Assembly: GCF_001425825.1 (NCBI RefSeq)
Contig: NZ_LMDM01000010.1
Location: 87,182 to 151,181 of the forward strand
Reading direction: 5' to 3'
Source of the DNA: Rhizobacter sp. Root1238
GTDB taxonomy: Bacteria > Pseudomonadota > Gammaproteobacteria > Burkholderiales > Burkholderiaceae_C
Length of the DNA: 64,000 bases
The notes beneath the pieces are model-generated. The model searched no databases, was not told the DNA's origin, and worked only from the letters and a program-made list of their open reading frames with translations. Positions 55,521-63,973 of the stretch are shown piece by piece; the first letter of the stretch is position 1, and every line of letters starts with the position of its first letter. A program made the position numbers and the translations under genes.

Positions 55521-56156
55521 ATGAACCCATCGGAAGTCCTCGTCCTGACCGCCCACCCGCAGATGGAGCAGTCACGCGTCAACCGCACGCTCTACAAGGC
55601 GGCCAAGAAATCCGGCCACGCCACGGTGCGCGACCTGTACCGCCTCTACCCCGACTACCTGATCGACATCGAGGCCGAGCGCGCGCTGCTGCTGCAGGCG
55701 AAGCTGGTGGTCTGGCAGCATCCGATCCACTGGTACAGCATGCCGCCGCTGATGAAGCTGTGGGTCGACGAAGTGCTCGGCTTCGGCTGGGCCTACGGAC
55801 CCGACGGCCACGCGCTGCGAGGCAAGGACCTGTGGCTGGTGTCGTCCACCGGCGGTCCCGACGATTCCTACCGCCCCGACAGCTACAACCGCTACCACTT
55901 CGACGCCTTCCTGCCGCCGTACGAGCAGACCGCGGCGCTGTGCGGCATGCGCTTCCTGCCGCCGCTGGTGCTGCATGGCGCGCACCGCGTCGGCGCGGCC
56001 GAGCTGCAGGCGCATGCCGACACCTTCGTGCACCGCCTCGGCAGCTACCCCGACTGGCCGGAGCTGGCCGGGCTGGACGACTGCATCGACTGCGAGGTGC
56101 CCGAATCGGCACGCCCGGCCGATGCGGTCGAAGCCGCCTTGGTGGAGAGCGCCTGA
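55521..56156 (+). CDS. kefF: KefF-like NAD(P)H-dependent quinone oxidoreductase
   Basis: A 211-residue flavodoxin-fold flavoprotein with LTAHPQMEQSRVNRTL (FMN phosphate loop), VVWQHPIHWYSMPPLMKLW and VSSTGGPDDSYRPD. This is the pattern of KefF/MdaB quinone reductases that act as ancillary subunits of glutathione-gated potassium efflux systems. Its stop shares one base with the start of the kefC-like gene, which strongly supports that role. Confidence 0.92.
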   Translation: MNPSEVLVLTAHPQMEQSRVNRTLYKAAKKSGHATVRDLYRLYPDYLIDIEAERALLLQAKLVVWQHPIHWYSMPPLMKLWVDEVLGFGWAYGPDGHALRGKDLWLVSSTGGPDDSYRPDSYNRYHFDAFLPPYEQTAALCGMRFLPPLVLHGAHRVGAAELQAHADTFVHRLGSYPDWPELAGLDDCIDCEVPESARPADAVEAALVESA

Positions 56157-58006
56157 TGGAGCACGGCAGCTGGTTGACAGGCGGGCTGGTGTACCTGGCC
56201 GCCGCGGTGATCGCGGTGCCGGTGGCGAAGAAGCTGGGGTTGGGGTCGATCATCGGCTACCTCGCCGCGGGCATCCTGATCGGGCCGTGGGGCCTGCGTC
56301 TGGTGACCGATCCGCAGGACATGCTGCATTTCGCCGAATTCGGCGTGGTGCTGATGCTGTTCCTGGTCGGGCTCGAACTGGAGCCGAAACGGCTCTGGTC
56401 GCTGCGCAAGCCGATCTTCGGTTGGGGCAGCGTGCAGCTGTTCGGCTCGGCAGCGCTGCTGCTCGGCGCGGCGGTCGCGGCCGGCGTGCCATGGCAGCTG
56501 GCGGTGGTCGGCGGGCTGGGCCTCGCGATGTCGTCGACCGCGATCGGGCTGGGCGTGCTTGGCGAGCGCAACCTGATGGCGACGACCTCCGGGCAGAGCC
56601 TGCTCAGCGTGGCGCTGCTGCAGGACATCGCGGCGATCCCGATCCTCGCGCTGGTGCCGCTGCTGGCCGCGGCGTCCGATGCGCCGGAACACGGCAGCTT
56701 CTGGCTCGGCGCCGCCAGGGCGCTCGGGGTGATCGCGATCATCGTGCTGGGCGGGCGGCTGCTGCTGCGGCCGACGCTGCGCTGGATCGCCGGCAGCGCG
56801 ACGCCGGAGATCTTCACCGCCGCGTCGCTGCTGCTGGTGGTGGCCACCGCGGCACTGATGCAGACGGTCGGGTTGTCGATGGCGCTCGGCGCCTTCCTGG
56901 CCGGCGTGCTGCTGGCCGAAAGCGAATACCGGCGCGAGCTCGAGACCGACATCGAGCCGTTCAAGGGGCTGCTGCTCGGGCTGTTCTTCATCGCGGTCGG
57001 GATGAGCATCGACTTCTCGGTCGTGATGCAGCGGCCGCTGCTGGTCGCGCTGATCGTCGGCGGCTTCCTCGCGGTGAAGGCCGGTGTGCTGTGGGCGATG
57101 GGCCGCGCGATGCCGCTGCCGAAGGCCGAACGGCCGGTCTTCATCATCCTGCTGGCGCAGGGCGGCGAGTTCGGCTTCGTGGTGTTCCAGACCGCGGCGC
57201 AGGCCGGCGTGATCGACGCGCCGACCTCGTCGCTGCTGGTGGCGTCGGTGGCCTTGTCGATGCTGCTGACGCCGCTGCTGCTGGTGGCCGCGGACCGCTG
57301 GTGGACGCCGACGCTCGCGGGCCAGAAACGCAGCGACATCCCCGAGATCAGCGAGCAGCAGAACGCGTCGGTGATCATTGCCGGCTTCGGCCGCTACGGG
57401 CAGATCGTCGGCCGGATGATGTTCGCCAACGGCCTGACGCCGACGGTGCTGGAGCATGACGCCGAAGCGCTGGAGGCGCTGCGCCGCTTCGGCTGGCCGG
57501 TGTTCTACGGCGACGCGACGCGCCTCGACCTGCTGCGCACCGCCGGCGCCGCGACCGCGAAGGTGATGGTGCTGGCGATCGACGACGTGGAGCAGAGCGT
57601 GGAAGTGGCGACGCTGGTGCGCGAGAACTTCCCGCAGCTGACGATCGTGGCCCGGGCGCGCAATGTGCGGCACTACTACCGGCTGCGCGAGCTGGGCGTC
57701 ACGCTGATCGAACGCGAGACGCTCGATTCGGCGCTGATGACGGCACGCAGCACGCTGGAGCTGCTGGGCTGGCAGCCGCACCAGGCGCGCAACCTGGCGC
57801 TGCGTTTCCGCCGGCACAGCATCGATCAGCTGGAGGCGATGCGCCCGCATGCGCGCGACCAGGAGCGGTTGATCGCCGTCGCGAAGGAAGGGCGGCAGCA
57901 GCTGGAGACGCTGTTCGCGCAGGAACGCGCCGCGGCGCTGGATCGCAAGCAGCGCGCCGGTTGGGGCGGTGCGGCGGAAAAGCCGGACGAGGAAGCGTCA
58001 ACGTGA
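56156..58006 (+). CDS. kefC: Glutathione-regulated potassium efflux protein (KefC/KefB type)
   Basis: A 616-residue CPA2 antiporter: about 12 membrane segments in residues 1-385 with the gating motif GVVLMLFLVGLELEPKRLWS and LAQGGEFGFVVF. A TrkA-N/RCK nucleotide-binding domain starts at VIIAGFGRYGQIVGRMM (about residue 403). It exports K+ in exchange for H+ during electrophile stress when glutathione is conjugated. The pair with KefF is complete. Confidence 0.94.
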   Translation: MEHGSWLTGGLVYLAAAVIAVPVAKKLGLGSIIGYLAAGILIGPWGLRLVTDPQDMLHFAEFGVVLMLFLVGLELEPKRLWSLRKPIFGWGSVQLFGSAALLLGAAVAAGVPWQLAVVGGLGLAMSSTAIGLGVLGERNLMATTSGQSLLSVALLQDIAAIPILALVPLLAAASDAPEHGSFWLGAARALGVIAIIVLGGRLLLRPTLRWIAGSATPEIFTAASLLLVVATAALMQTVGLSMALGAFLAGVLLAESEYRRELETDIEPFKGLLLGLFFIAVGMSIDFSVVMQRPLLVALIVGGFLAVKAGVLWAMGRAMPLPKAERPVFIILLAQGGEFGFVVFQTAAQAGVIDAPTSSLLVASVALSMLLTPLLLVAADRWWTPTLAGQKRSDIPEISEQQNASVIIAGFGRYGQIVGRMMFANGLTPTVLEHDAEALEALRRFGWPVFYGDATRLDLLRTAGAATAKVMVLAIDDVEQSVEVATLVRENFPQLTIVARARNVRHYYRLRELGVTLIERETLDSALMTARSTLELLGWQPHQARNLALRFRRHSIDQLEAMRPHARDQERLIAVAKEGRQQLETLFAQERAAALDRKQRAGWGGAAEKPDEEAST

Positions 58007-58013
58007 TCTCCCC

Positions 58014-58108
58014 CCGCTCGCCCTGAGCTTGTCGAAGGGTCGGGCTGAGCCCGTCGAAGCCCCGGTTCGATGTGCGAAGGCCCTTCGACAGGCTCAGGGC
58101 GAACGGAC
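58014..58108. repeat. Inverted repeat cluster between convergent kefC and tauE-like genes
   Basis: Two direct units of the CTGAGCTTGTCGAAG family (about 58020-58062) face an inverted unit (58082-58107). The outer arms CGCCCTGAGCTTGTCGAAGG and CCTTCGACAGGCTCAGGGCG pair with few mismatches. The position between two convergent stops suits a bidirectional terminator. Confidence 0.9.
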
Positions 58109-58114
58109 TCCCGC

Positions 58115-58858
58115 TCAGCGCAGCGCGTCGTACAGCAGCTTCGCGCCGGTGAGGAACATGCCGACATACACCAGCCGATAGAACAGCGTCGGCTGGATCC
58201 GCTTCGCGAGCCGGATGCCGATCCACACGCCGACCGGCGCGAACGGCATCAGCACCAGCGAGGTCCCGAGGTTGCGCAGGTCGATCAGCCCGAGGAAGGC
58301 ATACGGGATCCACTTCGACAGGTTCACGACCGCGAAGAAGGTGGCCATCGTCGCGGTGAAGATCATCGGCGGCAGCCGCAGCGGCAGCACGTAGGCGCTG
58401 ACCGGCGGCGCGCCGGCATGCGCGACGAAGCTGGTGAAGCCCGACGCGATGCCCAGCCCGAAGCCCAACCAGCGCGGCGGCGGCGGCGCATCGGCACGCG
58501 GCGGGAACAACAGCCGCTGCGCGAGGAACAGCAGCGTCAGCCCGCCGACGATGCCAGCGACCGTCTTCGGCTGCAGCAGCCCGAACGACAGCGTGCCGAG
58601 CACCGTGCCGAGCAGGCCGGCCGGGATCAGCAGCCGGATCAGCGCCTTGTCGCGCTGCTGGAACAGCGCCTTCACGCCGACCGCGTCCATCACCAGCAGC
58701 AGCGGCAGCATGATGGCCGCCGCCTGCGGCACCGTGATCGACAAGGCCATCAGCGGCGTCGCGAGCGAGCCGAAGCCGGCCCCGAAGCCGCTCTTGGACA
58801 AGCCCATCAGCAGCACGGCGGGAATGGCGGCCGCATAGAACCAAGGGTCGGTGATCAT
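58115..58858 (-). CDS. TauE/SafE family membrane permease (second copy)
   Basis: A 247-residue protein with seven or eight hydrophobic segments and the family motif MGLSKSGFGAGFGSLATPLMA near the start and FVAHAGAPPVSAY in the second half. It differs clearly from the TauE-like protein at 23295. The substrate, probably an organosulfur or organic anion, cannot be told from sequence. Confidence 0.88.
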   Translation of the reverse strand: MITDPWFYAAAIPAVLLMGLSKSGFGAGFGSLATPLMALSITVPQAAAIMLPLLLVMDAVGVKALFQQRDKALIRLLIPAGLLGTVLGTLSFGLLQPKTVAGIVGGLTLLFLAQRLLFPPRADAPPPPRWLGFGLGIASGFTSFVAHAGAPPVSAYVLPLRLPPMIFTATMATFFAVVNLSKWIPYAFLGLIDLRNLGTSLVLMPFAPVGVWIGIRLAKRIQPTLFYRLVYVGMFLTGAKLLYDALR

Positions 58859-58895
58859 GGACGGGCATTGTCAGCGCTGGGCCGCATGAAATTCC

Positions 58896-61139
58896 TCAGC
58901 CCTTGTTTTCTTTCACGAAAGGTTCCACGACCTTGAGCGAGGGAATGTCCTTCAAAAGCTTTTGGGCTTCATCGACTACCGATGCCGACGATTTCACGTT
59001 GCTGCCACTCAGATTGATGGACTCCAAAGAAAACGGAATTTCGTTGGACCCTCCAGTGCCGACGTTCGACGGCACCCGAGCTGGTGAAACTGGAGAAATA
59101 CCCATCCCAGACATGCCGATCGGAGAAATACCGATCGAAAAGCCACTCATTTGAGCTCTTTGCCTGGCACGAAACGGCTCCCGGATTTTCATCAGGAGAT
59201 GTTCCGCTGCGGAAACACTGAACTGGTTTCCGGACAGATCGAGATCCTTCAGCAACGCTCCGCATTTACGCGAAGCGACGCGTTCTGAACTGAATATCCT
59301 GGTCGAAATGCTGTTGACATCCTCATCGGTCAATCCACAGTCGCTTATTTTCAACAGGCGAATTTTCTCATGGAGTGCAATTGTCGTCACCAACTCGTTG
59401 AAAGCATCCTGAGGCTTGCCTTCTATGCCTCTGCCGGAACCCGGCACCCAGCCTCCGAGCGCCAGCCTCGTCATATCAGGGTTTTTCTGCACGACGTCTA
59501 CAATCTGCTTTATATATTTCGCCACGTCAATGTTGAAGTCACTGGCGTGTTTGACATTGCTGAGATCCAGCCCTATCAGCGCGCCCCGACCGGCCGCCTG
59601 CAAGATGGAAGCCATGTCTGACACGTTCGCCCCGGCGAGACTCAGCGCGATTCCCCCTGGGCATTCGAAATTATTCAGGATAGTCGACACGATCTGACAA
59701 CCTGCGTCATCCAGGGTACAGGACTCTAGATTCAAAGCGAAGCCGTTTCTTGTTCCCCAGTTCCGATGAGGCCGAGTCAGATTCCGATTGCTGAGCAATG
59801 AGAGCGCGAACGAGTCGAAATCGATCTGGATTTCCATTATATTATCTCCAGTCAACGGCTCATCTGACTTGAACAGTTCGGCACCAATGTTTGTCAAATT
59901 CTGGGGACTCAATCCCCGACCGTCAAGCCGCACCATCAGTCTCCCGCTGCGTCGGATGGCAGCCAATAATTCCTGAGAACTCGTGTGCATGTCCTGCTCA
60001 GCGGGCTTCAATTTACCGCTGCAGAAGAGACGCTGTGCTCCGAGATCCAATACGGTAATACCACCTGCGGTCACCAGAGCGGCAACCTGCTTGATGTGAC
60101 TCCCCTGCAACTGGTATTTTTTATCCCGTTTCAGAATCCGTACGCCATGGAGATCGATATTGTTGATTCGTTCGCTCATGCCGACTGCAGTCAGAACCGG
60201 AGTCAAGCTTGGCAGGCTGGCGTCTCGAAGGATCAACTTCAGTCGTTCCGGACACTGGCGATGCAGCATCACCTTCACCAGATTCGATACTTGTAATTTA
60301 TTCAGCTGCTTGCCGTCCAGATCGATCTTTCTGTCTTTTTTCAACATCAATAATATCGGCTCCATCTGACTCACGTCATCCAGAAACAATGGACCAACCC
60401 GGCTCTCTCCTGACTCACCAGTCAACTCGTAGGCCGAACGAGGAACTGATGAAGCCTGCCCGGAAGCAGTGCAGAAATCCAGGAAAAATTTCCGATACTC
60501 ATCGTCGCCGATCTTGTTTGAAGATATATTTATTTCGAAAACATTGCAACTCGACAAAGCTTTTGATATTTTCGCGAGATCCCCTGATCCAATATTGCAA
60601 TCATTCAGTGACAAGCGCCTTAGATTCGCCGATTTTCCCACCGCCTCCAAAAGACCATCCAGAGCTTCTTGCCGGCTCCCAAGATCTTGGCCACTCAGAT
60701 CAAGACATGACAAGTCGGAGTGTATTGATAATATTTTTTCCAGTTGCCCGACATGCCAATCTTGCAATTCGAAACTTCCCTGCGAATTCACCACGCGTAA
60801 ACCTCCGAGATCAAGTTCGCACAAGGAGGGTTTATCCATGTCGACAAGCGCCTCAAGCAATGCAGTGGCCGATGGAATCTTCGCCTTATGAAGATTCAAT
60901 GTCACACCCGCTGGAAAATCCTTTTGCTTTACCAGAGCCGCCAAGTTATCCACCATATCCGTCGTCAGATGCGCATCTTCAAGATTTATTTCATCGCCAG
61001 CAGTGACATAGAGGGAACATACCTGGCTTGAAGGGCTCATCCTCAGAAGATTCAGCCAATATCCGGAGGCGCTCTTGCTGCCTGCGAATCCTGGCGAAGA
61101 GAGATCACCCGAAAAACGCCTCGATCCAGTCTTTATCAT
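58896..61139 (-). CDS. Leucine-rich-repeat protein, candidate type III effector
   Basis: A 747-residue protein with many ribonuclease-inhibitor-like repeats spread over the whole chain (LDLSGQDLGSR, LSLNDCNIGSGDL, INISSNKIGDD, IDLHGVRI, LNLESCTLDD, LKISDCGLTDED, LDLSGNQFS, INLSGSNVK). The N-terminus is Ser/Gly-rich without a Sec signal. A low-complexity Gly/Ile/Ser/Met insert (FSIGISPIGMSGMGISP) interrupts the last repeats. DNA is AT-rich (line 60541-60600 is 24/60 G+C). Start at 61139 was chosen because GAGG lies 6 bases before it and an hrp-box-like motif 21 bases upstream; ATG at 61208 lacks a ribosome site. Eukaryotic-type LRRs, composition and promoter point to a secreted effector acting in a host cell. 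No F-box was recognised, so it is not obviously a GALA protein. Confidence 0.85.
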   Translation of the reverse strand: MIKTGSRRFSGDLSSPGFAGSKSASGYWLNLLRMSPSSQVCSLYVTAGDEINLEDAHLTTDMVDNLAALVKQKDFPAGVTLNLHKAKIPSATALLEALVDMDKPSLCELDLGGLRVVNSQGSFELQDWHVGQLEKILSIHSDLSCLDLSGQDLGSRQEALDGLLEAVGKSANLRRLSLNDCNIGSGDLAKISKALSSCNVFEINISSNKIGDDEYRKFFLDFCTASGQASSVPRSAYELTGESGESRVGPLFLDDVSQMEPILLMLKKDRKIDLDGKQLNKLQVSNLVKVMLHRQCPERLKLILRDASLPSLTPVLTAVGMSERINNIDLHGVRILKRDKKYQLQGSHIKQVAALVTAGGITVLDLGAQRLFCSGKLKPAEQDMHTSSQELLAAIRRSGRLMVRLDGRGLSPQNLTNIGAELFKSDEPLTGDNIMEIQIDFDSFALSLLSNRNLTRPHRNWGTRNGFALNLESCTLDDAGCQIVSTILNNFECPGGIALSLAGANVSDMASILQAAGRGALIGLDLSNVKHASDFNIDVAKYIKQIVDVVQKNPDMTRLALGGWVPGSGRGIEGKPQDAFNELVTTIALHEKIRLLKISDCGLTDEDVNSISTRIFSSERVASRKCGALLKDLDLSGNQFSVSAAEHLLMKIREPFRARQRAQMSGFSIGISPIGMSGMGISPVSPARVPSNVGTGGSNEIPFSLESINLSGSNVKSSASVVDEAQKLLKDIPSLKVVEPFVKENKG

Positions 61140-61159
61140 ATCGATCCTCAAAATAGTCC

Positions 61160-61187
61160 TGAGTAACTTCGAAATTTCAGAAGTTCC
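61160..61187 (-). promoter_or_regulatory. hrp-box-like promoter of the LRR gene
   Basis: GGAACT-N15-TTACTCA on the minus strand. The -35 half is identical to that of the motif at 51608, the spacing is the same 15 bases, and the -10 half differs at two of seven positions. It ends 20 bases before the chosen ATG. Confidence 0.6.
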
Positions 61188-61230
61188 CTCCTCCGTCAAA
61201 ACTTCCATGGAAATATGTGAGAATCCAGTG

Positions 61231-61662
61231 ATGTTTGCACCGACCCAGCACGACGTCCGGCGATTCTTTTGCGAGACCTGGCGCAAGCAGCGCGACGGCC
61301 TGCCGCTGACGCCGATGGAGACGGTGGCCGGTGACTGGATCGCGAACCACCCGGAGTACCACGCCGAACTGGCCGACGAAGCCACCGCGCTGGCCAAGGT
61401 CTATGAGGTCGAAGACGGCCGCACCAACCCCTTCCTGCACCTGTCGATGCACCTGTCGATCAGCGAGCAGGTCAGCATCGACCAGCCGACCGGCATCAAG
61501 CAGGCGTATGCCTTGCTGGCCGCGAAGCGCGGCTCGGCGCACGACGCCCAGCACGAGATGATGGAGTGCCTGGGGGAGATGATCTGGGCCTCGCAGCGCA
61601 GCGGCCTGCCACCGGACGGTCACAAATACATCGACTGCGTGCGGCGCCGCGCGACGCGCTGA
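61231..61662 (+). CDS. DUF1841 family protein
   Basis: A 143-residue soluble protein. MFAPTQHDVRRFFCETWRKQ, HPEYHAEL and NPFLHLSMHLSISEQVSIDQ identify the DUF1841 family, found mainly in beta- and gammaproteobacteria. Its function is unknown. ATG at 61231 gives the family start; the frame is open upstream but runs through the AT-rich promoter zone of the divergent LRR gene. Confidence 0.88.
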   Translation: MFAPTQHDVRRFFCETWRKQRDGLPLTPMETVAGDWIANHPEYHAELADEATALAKVYEVEDGRTNPFLHLSMHLSISEQVSIDQPTGIKQAYALLAAKRGSAHDAQHEMMECLGEMIWASQRSGLPPDGHKYIDCVRRRATR

Positions 61663-61738
61663 ATCGCCGGCCCCACGGGGTTACCAACGCTACGATTTGC
61701 TGACAACTGTCGGCGCGGGGATCGGTCACCATCGGCCG

Positions 61739-63577
61739 ATGAAAGCCCTTTCACACCTCCGCCCCCACCGCACCGGCTTCGTCGCCGGGCTCGCCTGCGT
61801 CAGCTTCGCGTGCCTGGTCGGGACATCGCAGGCCGATGCCGCGCCCTTCGTGCTGGCCTACACCGACGGACAGATCGGCCAGTCGTACACCAACCTGCAG
61901 GCCTACCACGCTCAACTGAGCGCCGTCGGCCTGGGCTCGGCCTACAACCTGACCGCTGCGGGCACGGTCGGCACCGAGGGCATGACGAACACGACGCGCA
62001 GCATCATCAGCTTCGCGAAGAGCAAGGGCCTGCCGCTGTACCCGACGGTCTCCGACTACAGCAACGACACCGGGGGCTTTGACCCGGCGATCTCGAAGGC
62101 GGTGCTGGCCAGCGCTGCCAGCCGCGCGAAGGCGGTGACGAACCTGGTGAACCTCGCGACCGCGAACGGCTTCGCCGGCATCGACATCGACCTGGAGGCG
62201 GTGCAGTCGTCGGACAAGGCGAACCACAGCGCGTTCATCTCTGCGCTGGCCGCCGGCCTGCATGCGCAGGGCTTGAAGCTGGTGATCAGCATCCCGCCGA
62301 AGACCGGCGACAAGGCGCCTGACTACCTGGGCGGCTACGACTACGCCGCGATCGGCGCCGCGGTCGACTACTTCCAGGTGATGACCTACGACGAGGTCGG
62401 CCCGGGCTGGGCGAGCAGCGGCTTCAACGGCGAGGTGTGGCCGGGCCCCGAATCGGGGCTGGACTGGCAGAAGGCGATCCTGTCGTACACCGTGTCGCGC
62501 GTGCCGGCGTCGAAGGTGCTGGCCGGCCTGCCGAGCTACGGCTACGACTACAGCACCAACCAGGTGGTGCACTGGTCGAGCTACCCGGCGGTGCTGGCCT
62601 CGCATCCCGGTGCGGTGCTGCAGCGCGATGCGGCGTCGGCCACGCCGTATGCCACCTGGGGCACGGTGCGCAAGCAGCCGGACGGCACCGAATGGAGCAA
62701 CTCCACCAAGCAGCCGGCGCTGTGGTACGACGATGCGCAGAGCATCCAGGCCAAGACCGCGCTGGTGAACGCCTACGGTCTCGCCGGCACCAGCGTGTGG
62801 GCGATGGGCTATGAAGACGCGAGCTTCTGGTCGGCGGTGAAGGCCGGGCTGGACAACGGTGCGACGGCGCCTTTGAGCATCGACGCATCGGCCGGCACCG
62901 GCGGATCGATCGTGCCGAGCGGTTCGGTGCAGGTGCAGCAAGGCCGCAGCCAGGGCTTCAGCATCGTGCCGAACGCCGGTTACGACATCAGCGCGGTGAC
63001 GGTGGACGGCGCGGCGGTCGGTGCGGTGACGAGCTACACCTTCAGCGACGTGCAGGCCGGGCATTCGATCCGTGCGGCGTTTACCGCGCGTGGCGGCAGC
63101 GGCGACACGCAGATCGAGGCGAGCGGCACCGGCCAGGTGTGGACCAAAGGCGCGACGGCGCTGTCGAACGCGAACCGCCAGGCGCGCACCGGCATCAACG
63201 ACGGCAAGCTGGCGACCGGCGTCACGCTGAATGCGGCGGGCGAAGGCGAAACCGGCAAGTGGGAAGCGGCCGGCGTCACCTGGTCCGCGGCGAAGACGGT
63301 CTCGAAGGTCACGTTCATCAACGGCGCGATCGACAGCTACGGCAACGGCTACTTCGAATCGGGCGTGAGCCTGCAGTACACGACCGATGGCACGCGCTGG
63401 ATCGAATCCGGCTGGGCGATCGCGCCGGCGTATCCGAACAGCGCGGCCGCTGGTGGCGCCAGCTACGCGTTCAGCGGCACGCCGCTGGCGGGGGTGCTCG
63501 GTGTGCGTGTCTCGGGCAAGACCGGGCCGCAATCGTGGAGCGCGATCGTCAACGAGGTGCAGGTGACGGGGCGCTGA
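61739..63577 (+). CDS. Secreted glycoside hydrolase family 18 (chitinase-like) protein
   Basis: A 612-residue exported enzyme. A signal peptide ends near QADA (about residue 34). A GH18 barrel (about 36-385) carries the catalytic DxxDxE as DIDLE in FAGIDIDLEAVQ, and VMTYDEVGPGW. An approximately 70-residue bacterial-repeat (InlB-like) domain follows (PLSIDASAGTGGSIVPSGSV). The end is an F5/8-type (discoidin-like) carbohydrate-binding domain (about 470-612). It probably degrades chitin or peptidoglycan-like polymers outside the cell. Confidence 0.9.
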   Translation: MKALSHLRPHRTGFVAGLACVSFACLVGTSQADAAPFVLAYTDGQIGQSYTNLQAYHAQLSAVGLGSAYNLTAAGTVGTEGMTNTTRSIISFAKSKGLPLYPTVSDYSNDTGGFDPAISKAVLASAASRAKAVTNLVNLATANGFAGIDIDLEAVQSSDKANHSAFISALAAGLHAQGLKLVISIPPKTGDKAPDYLGGYDYAAIGAAVDYFQVMTYDEVGPGWASSGFNGEVWPGPESGLDWQKAILSYTVSRVPASKVLAGLPSYGYDYSTNQVVHWSSYPAVLASHPGAVLQRDAASATPYATWGTVRKQPDGTEWSNSTKQPALWYDDAQSIQAKTALVNAYGLAGTSVWAMGYEDASFWSAVKAGLDNGATAPLSIDASAGTGGSIVPSGSVQVQQGRSQGFSIVPNAGYDISAVTVDGAAVGAVTSYTFSDVQAGHSIRAAFTARGGSGDTQIEASGTGQVWTKGATALSNANRQARTGINDGKLATGVTLNAAGEGETGKWEAAGVTWSAAKTVSKVTFINGAIDSYGNGYFESGVSLQYTTDGTRWIESGWAIAPAYPNSAAAGGASYAFSGTPLAGVLGVRVSGKTGPQSWSAIVNEVQVTGR

Positions 63578-63621
63578 ACGCGGAGCTGGGGGGCAGGTTT
63601 CGCCCTGCGTGGCATGCCGGG

Positions 63622-63807
63622 TCTCGCCCCGGCGGGCGAGTCACTTTCATTTGAGCCCAAATGAAAGTAACCAAAGCAAAGGGCCTCAACACACACCATA
63701 CGGTTCGTTCTGGCTCTCGCCCCGGCGGGCGAGTCACTTTCATTTGAGCCCAAATGAAAGTAACCAAAGCAAAGGGCCTCAACACACACCATACGGTTCG
63801 TTCTGGC
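63622..63807. repeat. Two tandem copies of a 93-bp palindrome-bearing repeat
   Basis: Copies at 63622-63714 and 63715-63807 appear identical by eye. Each holds two hairpins: CTCGCCC/GGGCGAG and ACTTTCATTTG/CAAATGAAAGT with an AGCC loop. It follows the chitinase stop by 44 bases. The rest of 63578-64000 carries no gene that I can support. Confidence 0.92.
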
Positions 63808-63852
63808 CCGCTTCGGACAACACTGCCACGCCGCTTGTGATCCACCTTGACT

Positions 63853-63973
63853 GGGATTGTTGACCGTTCTTCTCCACCCGGCTCGCTGCGCTTCGCCCAG
63901 ACGACGCGGCGGTCGCGGGGGCGAGACGAAGCGACGAGCGCGAGTCGAGTGGCAGGGGGAGAACAACAATCCC
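63853..63973. repeat. Imperfect 121-bp inverted repeat at the window end
   Basis: GGGATTGTTG (63853-63862) is the exact complement of CAACAATCCC (63964-63973). Inner blocks (TTCTCC with GGAGAA, CGCTTCG with CGAAGCG) also pair. It may be a large transcription-stopping structure or a member of a dispersed repeat family. Short reading frames crossing it look artefactual. Confidence 0.5.

Noticed and set aside
58896..61397. Longer version of the LRR gene starting at 61397
   Set aside because: The first 60 or so codons would be antisense to the DUF1841 gene and have ordinary GC; the hrp-like motif and GAGG site support 61139.
63549..63845. Small genes over the 93-bp repeat
   Set aside because: Their translations are simply the repeated DNA (KVTFIWAQ-type peptide twice); no start signals or independent support.
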